NCBI GenBank assembly: GCA_033439265.1
Contig: JAVTVX010000026.1
Location: forward strand, 12,835,001-12,899,000
Length of the DNA: 64,000 nt
Direction: 5' to 3'
Source: Dillenia suffruticosa
Lineage: Eukaryota; Streptophyta; Magnoliopsida; Dilleniales; Dilleniaceae
Shown: positions 22,113 through 34,516 of the stretch, piece after piece
Layout: every line of letters starts with the position of its first letter
Position numbering within the stretch: position 1 is the stretch's first letter
Position numbers and translations under genes: made by a program
Notes under the pieces: generated by a model
What the model was told of the DNA's origin: nothing
Databases searched by the model: none
What the model saw: the letters and a program-made list of their open reading frames with translations, nothing else

Positions 22113-23256
22113 TGTTGAGGAAGTTGTTGTAAAACCTTCATATTTTGATGATAACAAAACATTCATGTGTTTACTAACAAGTTTATTAAGTGTGCAGATT
22201 TTAAAAGTCATTTAAAGATTATCTTCTATGGGTAGAAGACTATTTTCTATGGGCAGAAGACTGTGATCTGCTGAATTTTACACTACTAAAAAATTTTTGT
22301 TTTCAAAACCTATCTTACCTAATTAAGTACAGATTGAGAACTGTACTTAATCCTCAAACATATTCAAATGAATTTATCAAGATCAAACTATTTGGAAATT
22401 CAAATCCAATTTTTTACAAAATGTAAAGTCAAAGTTCAAAATTTGAAGTATATTTGAAGATAAAGGTTGATTTTCATGAATTGTTCTCTCAAGTGTAACT
22501 TCTTTATCAACCAAAGATTTTCAAATTTGAAAATCCTACACATTAGAGTGATTGTTGGATTTCAAATTTGAATAATTACATGGTTAAAATTAGAAGATTT
22601 GAAAGAGAAAATCATGCTGGAAAATTTCTGTAATGTGCAAACTGATTTTGAAGCCTACTTTGAGCCTTTAAATCTTTACAATGGTCAGTTTGGAAGGGAC
22701 TCGAAGTGGATTTTATAGAGTACCATCAAACATTATTGGGAGCCTTTTATAGAGTTTATTCGATTTGCATATAATGAGATATCTGATTTAAAAGATCCCT
22801 TTAGGATCAATTTCATATGTGAAGTAACTTGTTGATTTGAGTCTGTAAAGTCTTAGAAGTTTAGGGAGAGTGTGAGAAATACTTTGTTGGGTAGATAGAC
22901 TAGTTGGGTGAGAGTTAAAATCACTTCTTTGTTGGACTAAGCCATTTTCAAGAGGGAAAGCTGCAGATCGTCAACAAAAGAGAATTGCACTCATCTTTGT
23001 AACTCTCTTTATATAGTGGAAACTAGCTGTCGTTGGACCCTAATTTGCTGAGCTAGAAAAGTGGACGTAGGTATAAGGGTGAACCATTATAAATCCTGGC
23101 TTGTTTTTTCTAACCTTACTCATCATTTTATATGCATCATCATTTTAATTTTATGTACTTAGAATATAAAATATAACATATTTTAACCGGAGAAAAATAT
23201 GTGAAGGTTTAGATAATCAATTCAATCCCCCTTCTTAATTGTCTTAGGGACCAACA
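22113..23256 (+). mobile_element. Solo LTR (copia, SIRE/Tork-like), 1,144 bases
   Basis: Starts TGTTGAGGAAGTTG and ends TTAGGGACCAACA, with the 5-base direct repeat GTTTG on both sides (22,108-22,112 and 23,257-23,261). Inside are features usual for such LTRs: TTTTGATGATAACAAAA near the start and GTGGACGTAGG...ACCATTATAAATC near the end. No internal region remains, so it is the product of LTR-LTR recombination. It splits the minus-strand gag relic. Confidence 0.85.
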
Positions 23257-23890
23257 GTTTGTGTTGATGTGGATAGTGTCCAAACCTCATATAATAATGG
23301 CATCTAGTCTTTGGTTTGGTATTCTTAAAACTAGGAACAAATAAACTATATAATATCTTTTGAGTTTTAGTTGTATTATATCCTAGTCTTGCTTTATCAT
23401 ATACTATTTTTTGGGCACCAAACATCAAATTTAATTTTTCTTGCTCCTGAATGAATTTGTGTAATAGAGAACTAAGTCTCTGATTATTGTTCTTTTCATT
23501 CTTAAGTTTATCTTTTATAGTTGACAATTCAAGTTCATTCTCTCCAATGCAGACTTGCATACTCCTAAGGTTTTCAGTTTCAATTTTCAATTTCTAAGCT
23601 TTCTCGATTTGATCATGCAATTTGTTTTTACCTTGCTTTAAGGCATCATTTTTGTTTTTTAATTATTTAGTTTATCATTCAAAAAGTTAAGATTTTCGAT
23701 CTCTATATTCTTTTCTATTTCTAACAAATGTTTTTTATCTTTCAACTCTTCATTTTTTGTCCTAAGATTTTCGTTTTCAACTTTAAGTCTTTTATTTTCC
23801 TCAAAGAGTTTACTCTTTTCATTTTCTAATATGTTTATAATATTCTTTAAATTTGCCTTTTTGTAAATCAATATTTTTAGTTCATTAAAT

Positions 23891-24619
23891 CACTACAAAA
23901 AACAGGCTTTAAGCCATAAATTTAGCGACGAAAATTTTAAAAAAATTCGTCACTAAAAACATTAGCGACGAAAAATTTTTCATCGCTAATAACGCGTTGC
24001 AAAAATTTAACTACAAAAATTAGAAATCCGTCGCTAAATTTAGTGACAAAAATTAGAAATCCGTCACTAAATAATAAATTAATTAAAAAATATATATAAT
24101 TTAAATAAAATAAAATATATGATTTTTTTTAAGATTTAAATAATATAATTCTTTTTAGCGATGGATTGGGATTTTCGTCGCTAAATTTAGCGACGGAAAA
24201 CAAATCCGTCGCTAAATTAATTTTTAACTTAAATATAACATATTAATAAAATAAAAAGAAAAATAAAAAAATTAAATTCTATTTTAAAAAGATTAAATTT
24301 TGTTACGGATTTTAAATCCGTGGCAAAATTTAGCTACGAAATATTATTCGTCGCTAGTTAGCAACGAAATTTACAACGAAAAATTTTTTGTCGCCAATTA
24401 GTAACGAATTTAGCCACGAAAATTTTTTCGTCACTAATTAGTGATAAATTTAGTCACGAATGATGTGTCCGTCGCTAATTTAGTCACGACTTCCTTTTCG
24501 TCACGAATTTTGTGACAAATTAGCGACGAAAAAGTTTTTGTCGCTAAATTCGTCACAAAATAGCGACGAATTTTTTCCGTCACGAAAATCCGTGGCTAAA
24601 ACCGTATTTTTTTGTAGTG
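23891..24619. mobile_element. CACTA-type MITE, 729 bases
   Basis: Ends CACTACAAAAAA and TTTTTTTGTAGTG, with a 3-base target duplication AAT (23,888-23,890 and 24,620-24,622). It is filled with alternating TAGCGACGAAA / TTTCGTCGCTA words in both orientations, the subterminal repeats recognised by CACTA (En/Spm) transposase. No coding sequence. It shares the word family with the large element at 27,559. Confidence 0.9.
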
Positions 24620-25002
24620 AATGCTAGAGTCAGAGCACCATCCATGGAGATTTCATTATCACTATCATTGTTAGAAAAATGAGATAAGGGGCTTGAGCAA
24701 CTTACCTCGTTTTCTTTTTCTCCTATGAAGCATTGTTGTTGGTTACTTGTGTCCATGATTTCTTGACATCTACTTTGGACGTGTACACCATTTTTGCTAT
24801 CATAACTTTTTCTTCTTCTGATGTCACGTTTCTTGCTCCTTTTCAACCCATTTGTATTTCTCCTAGTTTTTCTACAGTTTTCTAACTCTCTATTTGATGA
24901 GGAGGCTTTTAGAGAAGAATTAATTCTTTCAAGTATCACTCTCAAAGGATCTTTTGTCTACAGTAATTAAACCTAAAACTAAAGATCTGCTTTGATATCA
25001 AT

Positions 25003-27055
25003 TGAAATACAACCTAGGGGTGAATAGGTGATATGATCCTTTTTTTCTATAATTTGGATGTTTGTAAGATTATTGAGAATGAAGGTAAGATGAAAGAGTT
25101 GAAGAAAGCAATAAAACAGAACATGTCCTGAAGATAAAAAATAGAAATAGAGGACACGAAATTTTTATAGTGGTTTCACCTATTATACCTCTACTCCTGG
25201 ACATCCTCATGGATTTTGTACTATTTTCTCAAATAGTACAACCCATTTGTTTCCCAAGTGCAAGTGAAATCTTTACACGTATTTCTTTTTGAAATACTTA
25301 CAACCCTTATCGGTTGTCTTTCTCTCTCCAAATCTTAGACCGAGAAACCCTTTGGATCTTTTAAAACTTTTGAATATAAGAGAAGAGGAGTGTTACAATA
25401 AATGACGATAAGTCCTTAGAAGTAACAAAATTTAAATTAAGAAAGGATTACATACTGAGAAATAAGGAAAAAGTAAAAACAGAGTGTGTTTAGAATAGAG
25501 TAAGTGTTTAATGTGTTCGCTGTGAGTTCATTCAATTACATGACTGTTACTTTCTTCCTTCTTTACTTCTGTATTTATAAGACTTAAAGAGAGCCGTTGA
25601 GCTAGTAGGTGGATCTGAACATTCCTTATTTATGCTTCTCATCAACCTCATTGAATGTTTTCGTCTATTCTCATTAAAAGCTTCTGCCCATTACTTCTTT
25701 TTGATGGGCACTTCCTACGTTATAAAGGATTAAATTGCTTTTCTTGCAAATAGTATGTTAGTTCAAACAAATAACACAATTTTGTCTATGTTACGGTTGA
25801 CTAGAATGTATGTTGGGTCAACCCCAATTTAAATAGATTTTAGCCATTGGTGAGTCAACCTATTGAGATTACCTATATCGTACAGAAGTATAAGCGGTTA
25901 AAACTAAAGAGCATATGAGTCAACCGAATGAGGATCGGGTCAATTGGAAGTGTGGGATGGGTGAATTGAAGGAGCATTCGGTTGACCATTTGGGTGAGGC
26001 GGTCGGCCCTTTGCCTTGGTAGGTCAACTAAAGTGCTTGGATGGTCAACCGATGGTGAAGAACTGGTTAACCAAAAGGCTTGGCCGGTCGATCGAAATTG
26101 AAGAGCAAGTCAACCAAAATTGAAGAACGGGTTGACCGAAAAGGAGAGAAAGGTCCACCAATGGAGAAAGCAGGTCAACCGATAGTACAAGAAGAATAGG
26201 TTACTTGTCGGGTCGACCGAAACCCTTTGGCGGGTCAACGGAATTGTAAAGACAGGTTGGCCGAAGGTGCAAGAAGTGTTGACCATTGGGTTTGACGGGC
26301 CGACCACTGGAGCTTGACGAGTCGATCGTTGTGAAGCATGGGTCGGCCTGTATATGTGCCAATAGGTAACATATCTCAAATTTGATATTATTTACTCATT
26401 AATAGTCATTTAAGTAAATGTCCACATCTTACATTTCCATTTACTTAAGATATTACATGCAAATAAGGAAATAGTCTCATTTGGATTCAATAAAAGTTGT
26501 TTCAAAACCTAATTCTTTAAGAATAAAAAGTCAACTTTCCCTTCATAGAACAAAATTTCGATTTTGATTTTTTGATAAGTTTTGTTCGAAGGGTTAATGA
26601 TTTAGAATTTTTTTTTTAAAAAAATAGGTTTTAATCTAATTGAAACATGAGGAACAAATACCTATATTTTTTATTCTTACTTTATTGATATTTTAAATAC
26701 TCATTTTTTGAGTATTTAGTTTTCGACGAATTAGTCAAATCTGGATTTTCAATATTCTAAAGTGTCTTATTTTTAACGTCTTTGTCTGAGTAGCACTATT
26801 CTCCAATATTAATAATGAGATATTTCTCCTTGTAATGGGATTGTGGATTTATTCTTCAATGATCTAAACTTTGTGTCAACTAATCATATGCACTTTGTTC
26901 ATGCGTATTACTATCTCTTTCTTGTTGTGAGTCGACTACTCCTTATATTTCAGCTAACATAAATTTGATTGTGTTTATTTTCAAATTCTCCTCTTAATCA
27001 AACTATTCACATTTTGTTAATCATCAAAATCTATAAATATGCTAACAAGAATACA
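25003..27055 (-). repeat. Probable long LTR of the minus-strand copia-type element
   Basis: On the minus strand it would start TGTATTCTTGTTAGC with the LTR-typical TTTTGATGATTAACAAAATG, and end GGTTGTATTTCA directly before ATTGATATCAAAGC (24,990-25,002), close to an initiator-Met primer site. Near the 3' end, minus strand, is GGAGTAGAGGTA...AACCACTATAAAAA, the same signature as in the solo LTR. Ends are inferred; the partner LTR is not found. Confidence 0.5.
25830..26360. repeat. Interspersed GGTCAACCGA-like short repeats
   Basis: Many variants of GGTC(A/G)ACC(G/A)A and partial palindromes GGTCGACC at irregular 15-40 base spacing, inside the inferred LTR. A similar AGTCGACCT series lies at 27,056-27,420. 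Confidence 0.6.
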
Positions 27056-27558
27056 ACTCAAGTCGACCTAACATCAAAGCTAGTCGACCTGCACAAGCCA
27101 CGAAGTGAAAAATACTTAAATACCGTCAAAGGCCAAGTCGACCTAAAGCATAGAGAAGTCAACCTACACAAACAACACAGTGGAAAACACTTCAACAGAA
27201 TAAAATCTAAGTTGATATGAAGAAAACACAAGTCGACATACACGAGCCATAATATGAAACTTTTAAGTACTAATGAGCAACAAGACAAAAATATTGAAAC
27301 ATAATACAGCACAAGTTGACCAATATATAAATGAAGTCGACCTGCATTAGTCCTGGATAATATAGAATTCAAAAATCAGTAGACCTGAAGAAAGAAGGAG
27401 TCGACTCGATGTGAGTAATGGAGAGTGATTTAGAAAAATTGTTTTAGCGTTAAATAAGTTTCAACCATTTGCAATGGTTATGTTTCTGCATTAAATGAAG
27501 TTCAACAATTATCTCTTTTTCAAACTTATAAATACAACACCTCAATTGAGGATCGAAC
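27056..27558 (+). repeat. LTR relic, left part (split by the CACTA element)
   Basis: AGTCGACCT repeats, then a TATA-like ACTTATAAATACAACACC (about 27,526) that fits an LTR promoter. The matching downstream half starts at 33,353. Inferred from composition and signature, not from aligned LTR pairs. Confidence 0.4.
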
Positions 27559-28630
27559 CACTACAAAAAAATAGTATTTTTGCGACGAAAATTTAGGAAA
27601 AATTCGTCGCAAAATAAATTTACGAAAAATTTTTTGACAAAAAATAATTCGTCGCTAATAACTCGTCGCAAATCTTTACGACAAAAAATATCATATTTGT
27701 CACAATTAGCGACGGATATTATTTCATCGCAAAATTCGTCACAAAAATTAGCAACCAAAACTTTTTTGTTGCAACTTTCCGACACATTTTGCGACGAAAA
27801 ATATCTGTTGCAAATATATTAGTTGCAAAAATTATCAACCAAAACTTTTTTGTTGCAACTTTTTGACATATTTTGTGACGAAAAATATCTGTTGCAAATC
27901 TATTCATCGCAAAATTTGTCGCAAAAATTAGCATCAAAAATATTTTTGTTGTAATTTTGCGACCAATTTTGCGACGAATATTATCTGTCACAAATTAGCG
28001 ACGAAAAATTATTTGTCACAAAATTGGCAACGAATTTTTTCGTTGCAAATTTTCAACAAAAATTTTTTTGTTGCTAATATTTGCAACAAATTTTATGACA
28101 AAAAATAATTTTGTCGGAATTTGCGACAAATTATATTCGTCGCAGTAGTGCGATGAATATTTATTTGTCGTACAATTTGTCACTAATCTGCGACAAAATC
28201 AGCGACGAATTTAGCGACGAAGTGTGAAAAATTTAGCAACAAATTTTACGATGAATATCAGAATCAGCAACGAATTTTGCGACAAAAAAATTTGGTTTGT
28301 TTTTTTTTTTGCACAAATTTTCCCTATATATCATATTCCTCCCTGATAGTCTCAGCCAACCAATTTATGAACTAAACTACCAACATCATCATCAATAAAC
28401 CATCCAAGGTACCATCGAATAGCCAATAATATGAAATTTATCCAGTCTCTACTCATCCAAATAACTAACCATCTAATAGTATCAATCAAATAATAATTAT
28501 AAAAGTACTACCATCGTCATGAAATAATAATAAATAGTAATAAACAAGTAACAAAATATCAAATATTTAGCAGTATGAACCAAGTAATAATAACAAGTCT
28601 AATTAAATATAAGCGTGAAATAAAACTGTT

Positions 28631-30181
28631 TCAAGAAACATTATCACCATCACCGTCACCATTACCATCATCATCACCAAATATGTTATAATCATCATCA
28701 CCATCATTTGGAGGAGATTGAAAAGGGGGAATCCAACTTGAAGCGGAGACTAACTGAAGATGCTGTATTATAAGCCTCTGTTGTTCGTGAAACACTTCAA
28801 ATTCATTGTCTCTTCGCTCGAGTTCTACGCGCATGGCTTGAAGTTCATTGTCCTTTTTGTGCTAACTACTCCTTCATGTGGCTCAGCTCTTGGTTCAATT
28901 GCATTAATTCTGTTCTTACTGGTGTCTAGGTGGAAGAAGATAAACCACTGATTCTGCAAGTCCTGCTCAACGAGCCCATCCCAAGTACTCTTCCCTGCTT
29001 CGCTCCACCAGTAGCCTCGAGCCATAAAGCCATATTATTAACAGATGGCTCAGACGTAGTAGCATCATCACCACCACTAGAATTTTTCAGTACAAGCTGA
29101 TCATATTTCTTCTGCATTGTCATAAGAGAAATTAGAAGAAAATTAAAATAATAATATAATAAAATATCCAACAAAAGAAATACAAGTGTCAATTAACCGT
29201 TTAACAATGTAATAAAATATCCAACAAAGAAAATCAAAATACAAAATTGTATTCCTCATTAAGCGATTGACAGTAAACAATAAGACACAAAAATTAATAT
29301 ATGAATCAAATATTACAAATTTAATAGACTTATGGAATTGAAATTAAACATACTTATATATATGTATTTAGTTGTTCAATCCATTAGAATGATATTTAGA
29401 TCATAAGGAGTACTGTAATTGAAATTAAAATTCAACTACTATTAGGAGTTTGAAACTATAACAGATCGAATAAAGGAAAAAATTATATTAGTACATAACA
29501 TAATGAACCAATCATTTGGAAATGACGTAACAAAATTGATATTATGTATTCTCTAATTTTAATTAATAATGATATATATATATATATAAATTAGAAATGA
29601 AAAATTCAATTTAAATAGTGAAAAAAATTTTGGAATAGACAAATCTAATAAATTCTTTTTCTAATGTTGTTATGATAGATTCAACAAAATATGTTAAAAT
29701 CTTTGTTGCAAATTGTCTATAAAACAATTTAAAATTTTGAAATTACATACCATAACCGCTCTAACTCTCTCCCCACTCCAGGTCTTGTCTTTTTTCTGAA
29801 AAATCCATGCGAAAGTCTCTATAAATGATGGCGGGGATCCCATTTCCTTGGCCTAAAAAAAACACTGTTAGATGAAATAATGAAAAAATAAATGAATTAA
29901 ATTAAAAAAAAATAGTAATTTAACGAAATTACCATTTTATTTCTATGCTCATCAATATTGATTGAGCCTCCCGCATAACTAGTAGATGATTCCCCAGAAT
30001 TATAAGATCGATTTTTTTTATTCTGCTCACTCCTCCGTCGGCTGTCATCGGAATCCCAGAAGTTTAAAATCCTGAGCCAATTTTCTTCGGTGATGCAGTG
30101 TGACTTCTTTCGGTTCGTCTTTGTATGATTTAGTACATCTCGGATGTGATGACCGTATTTTTTCTTAACTATATATAGCAT
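28631..30181 (-). CDS. CACTA accessory protein (Transposase_24, Ptta/En/Spm family), fragmentary
   Basis: Exons on the minus strand joined in phase 0: 30,181-29,933 (WLRILNFWDSDD, then EQNKKNRSYNSGESSTSYAGGS, matching the family pattern W..L..W.s......S..NK.NR......H..GS), 29,852-29,751 (GSPPSFIETFAWIFQKKD, the PP..E.F..T..KK pattern) and 29,111 onward (KKYDQLVL ... QGRVLGMGSLSR, the GRVLGLG block). The third exon frame stops at 28,926. A last piece, 28,834-28,631, is a Gln/His stretch with an acidic Asp/Gly tail. The protein would bind the subterminal repeats by family analogy. Likely a relic or alternatively spliced; start codon uncertain. Confidence 0.6.
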
Positions 30182-30504
30182 TATATGTATTATAAATTTT
30201 TAAATATGTAGAAAATATTAGCCATTTTAAATTCTGCATTATATATATTATTTATTATTACATATATATCATAAAACATTATATAAAATTATATAATTAT
30301 AATTATGTTATAATTACCATAATTATAATATATAATAAGTTAAAATATATATAATACATAAAATTATAATATTATAATATATAATATGTTATAATATATG
30401 TTATAATGTTAAAATTATAACATATAATATATTGTAATAAATAATATATAAATTTAATTATATAATATATAATTTCTAATAAAAATAAATATATAATAAA
30501 AAAA

Positions 30505-30990
30505 ATGTCGCCGGGGGACTTCGACGGCAACACCGTCGGATCGGGCGAGGGGGAGGACCCTCCCCCGTGGGCCTCGGCGAGGTCCTTCGCCAAGGCCCAT
30601 GGGGGAGGGAGCCTCCCCCACCCAGATCCGGCGGCGCTGCCGCCGGATCGGGGGAAAGGGGGATCCCCCCTTCGTCGCCTCAGCGACCGAAGGGGAGGGC
30701 CGTCCCCTCCTCTGATCTAGCCACTTGCGGCCGGATCGGGCGGCTGGATCAGGGAGGGGAAACCGGCCCCTCCCCAGATCCGGCTGCTGCGGCCTGATCT
30801 CGGAGGGGGGAGGCACTACGGCGCCTCCCCCTTTGTTCAAACAAAGTCGGGGGAGGAGCAACGCCCCTCCCCTGCCAAGATCCAGCGGCATTGCTGTCGG
30901 ATCTAGAGAGAGAGAGAGAGAGTACCTCCTTTCGCCTTGAACCCATGAGAGAAAGGGAGAGGCACTGTGGGGAAGAGCTGGCGAGGCGTG
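30505..30990. other. GC-rich island inside the CACTA element
   Basis: About 480 bases of very GC-rich, partly repetitive sequence (GCCGGATC and CCTCCCC words recurring, several as inverted copies) within an element otherwise far below 40% GC. Frames on both strands are compositional. Position upstream of the minus-strand gene resembles the GC-rich untranslated first exon that controls maize Spm. Confidence 0.6.
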
Positions 30991-33352
30991 GGGAACATTG
31001 TGCACAGAAGGAAGAATTTTGTTTTAAAAAATTTAGCAAAAAATTAAGCGACAAATAAACTTTCGTTACTAAAATTAACGACAAACTTCAGTTTTGTCAC
31101 TGAATTTAGCGACAAATTTGGTATTTGTTGCTAAAATCAGCGATAAATTTTTTTTTGTCACAACATTGAACAGAACGAAGAATGTGTTTTGAAAAATTCA
31201 GCGATGAAATCAGCGACAAAGAGACTTTCGTCGCTCATATCAGTGACAAATTTTGCTTTTGTCATTGAAATCCGTGACAAAATTTGTTTTTATCACTAAA
31301 TCAGCGACAAATTGGGTATTTGTCGCTGAAATCAGCAACAAAATTTTTTGTCGCTAAAATTGCACAGAGAAGAATTTGTTTTAAAAATTCAGCGACAAAT
31401 TTTATTTTTGTCACTGAAATCAGCGACAAAAATTTTTTGTCACTAAAATTGCAAAACGATGAATTGGTTTGAAAAATTCAGTGACGAAATCAGCAACAAA
31501 TAGACTTTCATTACTAAAATCAACGACAAATTTGGTTTTTGTCGTTGAAATCAGCGACAAATTTGGTATTTGTCGTTGAAATCTGCGACAAAAATTTTTT
31601 TGTCGCTAAAATTGCACAGAATGAAAAAATTTGTTTTAAAATTCAGCGACAAAGTTTATTTTCGTCGCTGAAATCAGCGACGATACCTTAGTTGGTTGCA
31701 GAAATCAGCGAGGAACACTTGGTTCATCGCAGAAATTAGCGACGAACCCTTGGTTCATCGCAGAAATCCACGACGAATTATGGTTTAGTCACTGAAATCT
31801 GTGACCAATCCTAGTTGGTCGCTGATTTCTGCGACGAACCCCGTTTCGTCGCAAATATCAGCGACGAAACAAATGTTCGTTGCTGAAATCCGTGACCAAT
31901 TTTTGGTTCATTGCTGAATGCAGCAACGAATTATAATTTGTCGTTGAAATCAGTGATGAATACATGTTTCATCACTGATATGAGCGACGAACTAGTTATT
32001 CGTCGCTAAAATTCGTGACGAATTCGTGATTCGTCGCTGATTTCATCGACGAATTATTCATTTGTCACTGATTTCAACGAGGAATTATTCATTCGTCGCT
32101 GATTCCACCATGGACTCTAATTTCTATAGTCAATTTTTGTGACAAACTCGTTTCTCATCGCAAAATTCCGCGACGAACTTGATTATTGGTCGGAAATGTG
32201 CGACAAATATTGTTTTTGGTCGCAAAATTGGTGACGATAAATTTTGGTTAGTCGGTAATTCAACGACGACAAAGTATTTTTGTTAGAAATCTGCGACAAT
32301 GTTTGTGACAAAATTTTAAATTTTTTCACGGATTTAACTGAAACACTTTAATTTCCTCTATTAAATTGCTAAATGAGATACAAATTATTAATTACTAAAT
32401 TAATAACATTAAATAACAAAATTATAAATATAGATATTTTTATCTTGTTAATTATACTTAACATTCTTTACATATTGATAAATGTATAATGCCTTCAATG
32501 TCAGTCATTATTAAATTCATTTGTTTATATCGATAAAATTTACTATCGTAAACAATAGTACTTAATTACAATTTTTTATATAAAATGACAAATAAATAAG
32601 CATTATTATTATGAAAAGTTATTATGACAAAATAATACTCATTTATTTTGTATCGAAAATCGATTTCATTATTTTAAAAATGTTAAAAAATCAGAACAAT
32701 TTGAAAAAGTTACGTAAGTAAGTGAAGGAGCAATTGATTTATAATAGGAAGAAGAGAATTAAATATATTAGTGACGAATTTAGCAACAAATAACTCGATT
32801 GTGACCAATCAGCAACAAATTTAGCAACAACTTTTAAAAATTTTGCAACGAAAAGTGTATTTGTTGCTATTTAGTGACAGATATGCCGATCATTTTTTTT
32901 CATCACACTATTCGCAACGAATTCTAATTTTTGTTGCACATTTAGCGACGAAAAAATTTTTTTTGTTGCAAATTTGCGACAAATTTTGTGACAAAAATAT
33001 ATTGTTGCTAATTTAGCATCGAATTAATTTTTGGTCGCAAATTTAGCGATGAAATTATGTTTTGTCGCTAAATTAGCAACGAACTTTCTTTTTTGTTACA
33101 GATTTAGCGACGAATATTTTTTTGTTGCTAATTTGGGATGAATTTCCAACAAATTATTGTTCGTCACTATTCTGGCACCAATTTTGCGACAAATATTTAT
33201 TTATGGCTATTTTAGCGACAAATGTATTTTTGTTGTAGAATTTGTTGAAAATTTGCGACAAATACATATTTTGTCGCTAATTTCGTTGGAGTTTTGCAAC
33301 AAATAATATTTGTCGCTAAATTCGGTCGCTAAAACCTTGTTTTTTTGTAGTG

Positions 33353-33860
33353 AAAAACTTTTTCAAGAATTAGTAAACACAATCGAACAACAAGCTTCAA
33401 TGAACTTTATTTTCTTTGTGTTGTATTATTTTTTGGATTTTAACGATTTATTTGAAGTCTAAACTTTATTCATTATATTTTGCTTCACCTTCAAAGAGTT
33501 GTAAAAGATAAAAAAAAAGAGTTCTTTTGATACGAACTTAAAAGGTATTTGTATAAAATACGAATTAGATTTACTAACTCCTATACAAAACTCGTAAAGA
33601 GTGTTTGAGTAAAACACTTACAACGTCTGACTAACACTTAGACAAACTAGTTGTATATACTATTTTAACAAAAAATAGTCGATTAGAAAATTTGGGTCAA
33701 ATATAGGAGTAGACGTATATTAGTGACGGTGGAACCACTACAAATCCTTTGTGTGTTTTATTTTATTTATTTTATTTATTTTTTTACTCTCTTCTCAATC
33801 TTCATTCAAAACCTAGAAAAATTAAAAATGCTGAGAACAATCCATTCATCCCATTCAGGT
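33353..33860 (+). repeat. LTR relic, right part
   Basis: Contains GGAGTAGACGTA...GGTGGAACCACTACAAATC (about 33,700-33,752), the 3' signature also seen in the solo LTR, and ends near ATTCATCCCATTCAGG. Continues 27,056-27,558 across the CACTA insertion. Relation inferred. Confidence 0.45.
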
Positions 33861-34337
33861 AGTTTATTACTATTTTTTCATGATTAATTCCAATTATCTG
33901 CACAGGCAGTGAGGTTTCCCTGTGTGTTTAGAAAATTAAAAGCTTTAATGAAAATAAAATGGGTTGGGTTTTATCAATGGCCTATGAGTTTAGTGGTAGA
34001 ACTAGGGATGTTCATTATTTGGGTCAAATCATTCACCCGCCCAAACCATTAGAAAATCAGATTATTAGGTTCAGGTTAATAAAAATCAAATCGGTTAAAT
34101 GATTTTGCCCAATTAAAAATTCGGGCTAATGGTTCAGTTTGAAAAAAAAAATTTTTGATTAACAAAGCTATGGCGTGTGGCCTACTAATCTAGGGTTTTC
34201 ATTTTTAACTTTAGTTGGAATAAAACATAAAATAGGCACTAGAGTTTCATTTTCTTATCTTTCCTTCCTTCACACATGTCGCTTGTCCTTTCATTCACAC
34301 CACTTATCCTTCCTCCTGATTGTGATTATTGCTTGAA

Positions 34338-34341
34338 TCGA

Positions 34342-34376
<35 letters not shown>

Positions 34377-34390
34377 TGAGCGAGAGAGAA
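34338..34390. repeat. GA microsatellite in the hAT 5' region
   Basis: Runs of AGAGAG interrupted by AT and TG, ahead of the transposase relic. Confidence 0.8.
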
Positions 34391-34516
34391 GAAACAAGGT
34401 TTGTTTCTAAGCCTACGTTAGACCAATTTTTTTTTTCCTCAGATCTAGTTCCTAAGTTTTGCTAAAATTTGTTTCAGATTTCTCAACCTGAGGACAAAAC
34501 TACATGTTATAAAGGG

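Larger units (their letters stand above)
21820..24945 (-). pseudogene. Minus-strand copia-type gag relic, interrupted by two later insertions
   Basis: Read right to left. 24,945-24,620 is a basic N-terminal part (ILERINSSLKAS); then, after the CACTA MITE, a coiled coil rich in Glu/Lys/Asn/Leu (23,871-23,659 and 23,590-23,430). Next comes the motif IVYDKARLGYN, typical of coiled-coil gags of SIRE/Tork-like copia elements, then a first damaged knuckle (CHYYMRFGH). After the solo LTR it resumes with a second knuckle-like CYYC...HIKNEC containing a stop and KKIWIPN. The continuity across both insertions is what identifies them. The protein is non-functional. Confidence 0.6.
27559..33352 (-). mobile_element. 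CACTA (En/Spm) DNA transposon, 5.8 kb, non-autonomous
   Basis: Terminal inverted repeats CACTACAAAAAAA...TTTTTTTGTAGTG. Flanks are AAC and AAA, an imperfect 3-base target duplication. Long subterminal arrays of GCGACGAA/TTCGTCGC variants occupy 27,570-28,310, 31,020-32,330 and 32,770-33,340; 32,340-32,760 is plain AT-rich. Between them lie a minus-strand gene of the Transposase_24 family (28,631-30,181), an AT-rich stretch (30,190-30,500) and a GC-rich island (30,505-30,990). No TNPD/Transposase_21 catalytic protein is seen, so movement would need help in trans. Confidence 0.85.

Noticed and set aside
30454..31005. Long frames on both strands in the GC-rich island
   Set aside because: Low-complexity Pro/Gly/Arg translation caused by base composition, open in several frames at once, no domain.
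27570..33340. CRISPR-like regular repeats (GCGACGAA words)
   Set aside because: Irregular spacing, both orientations, no unique spacers, plant nuclear DNA; they are CACTA subterminal repeats.
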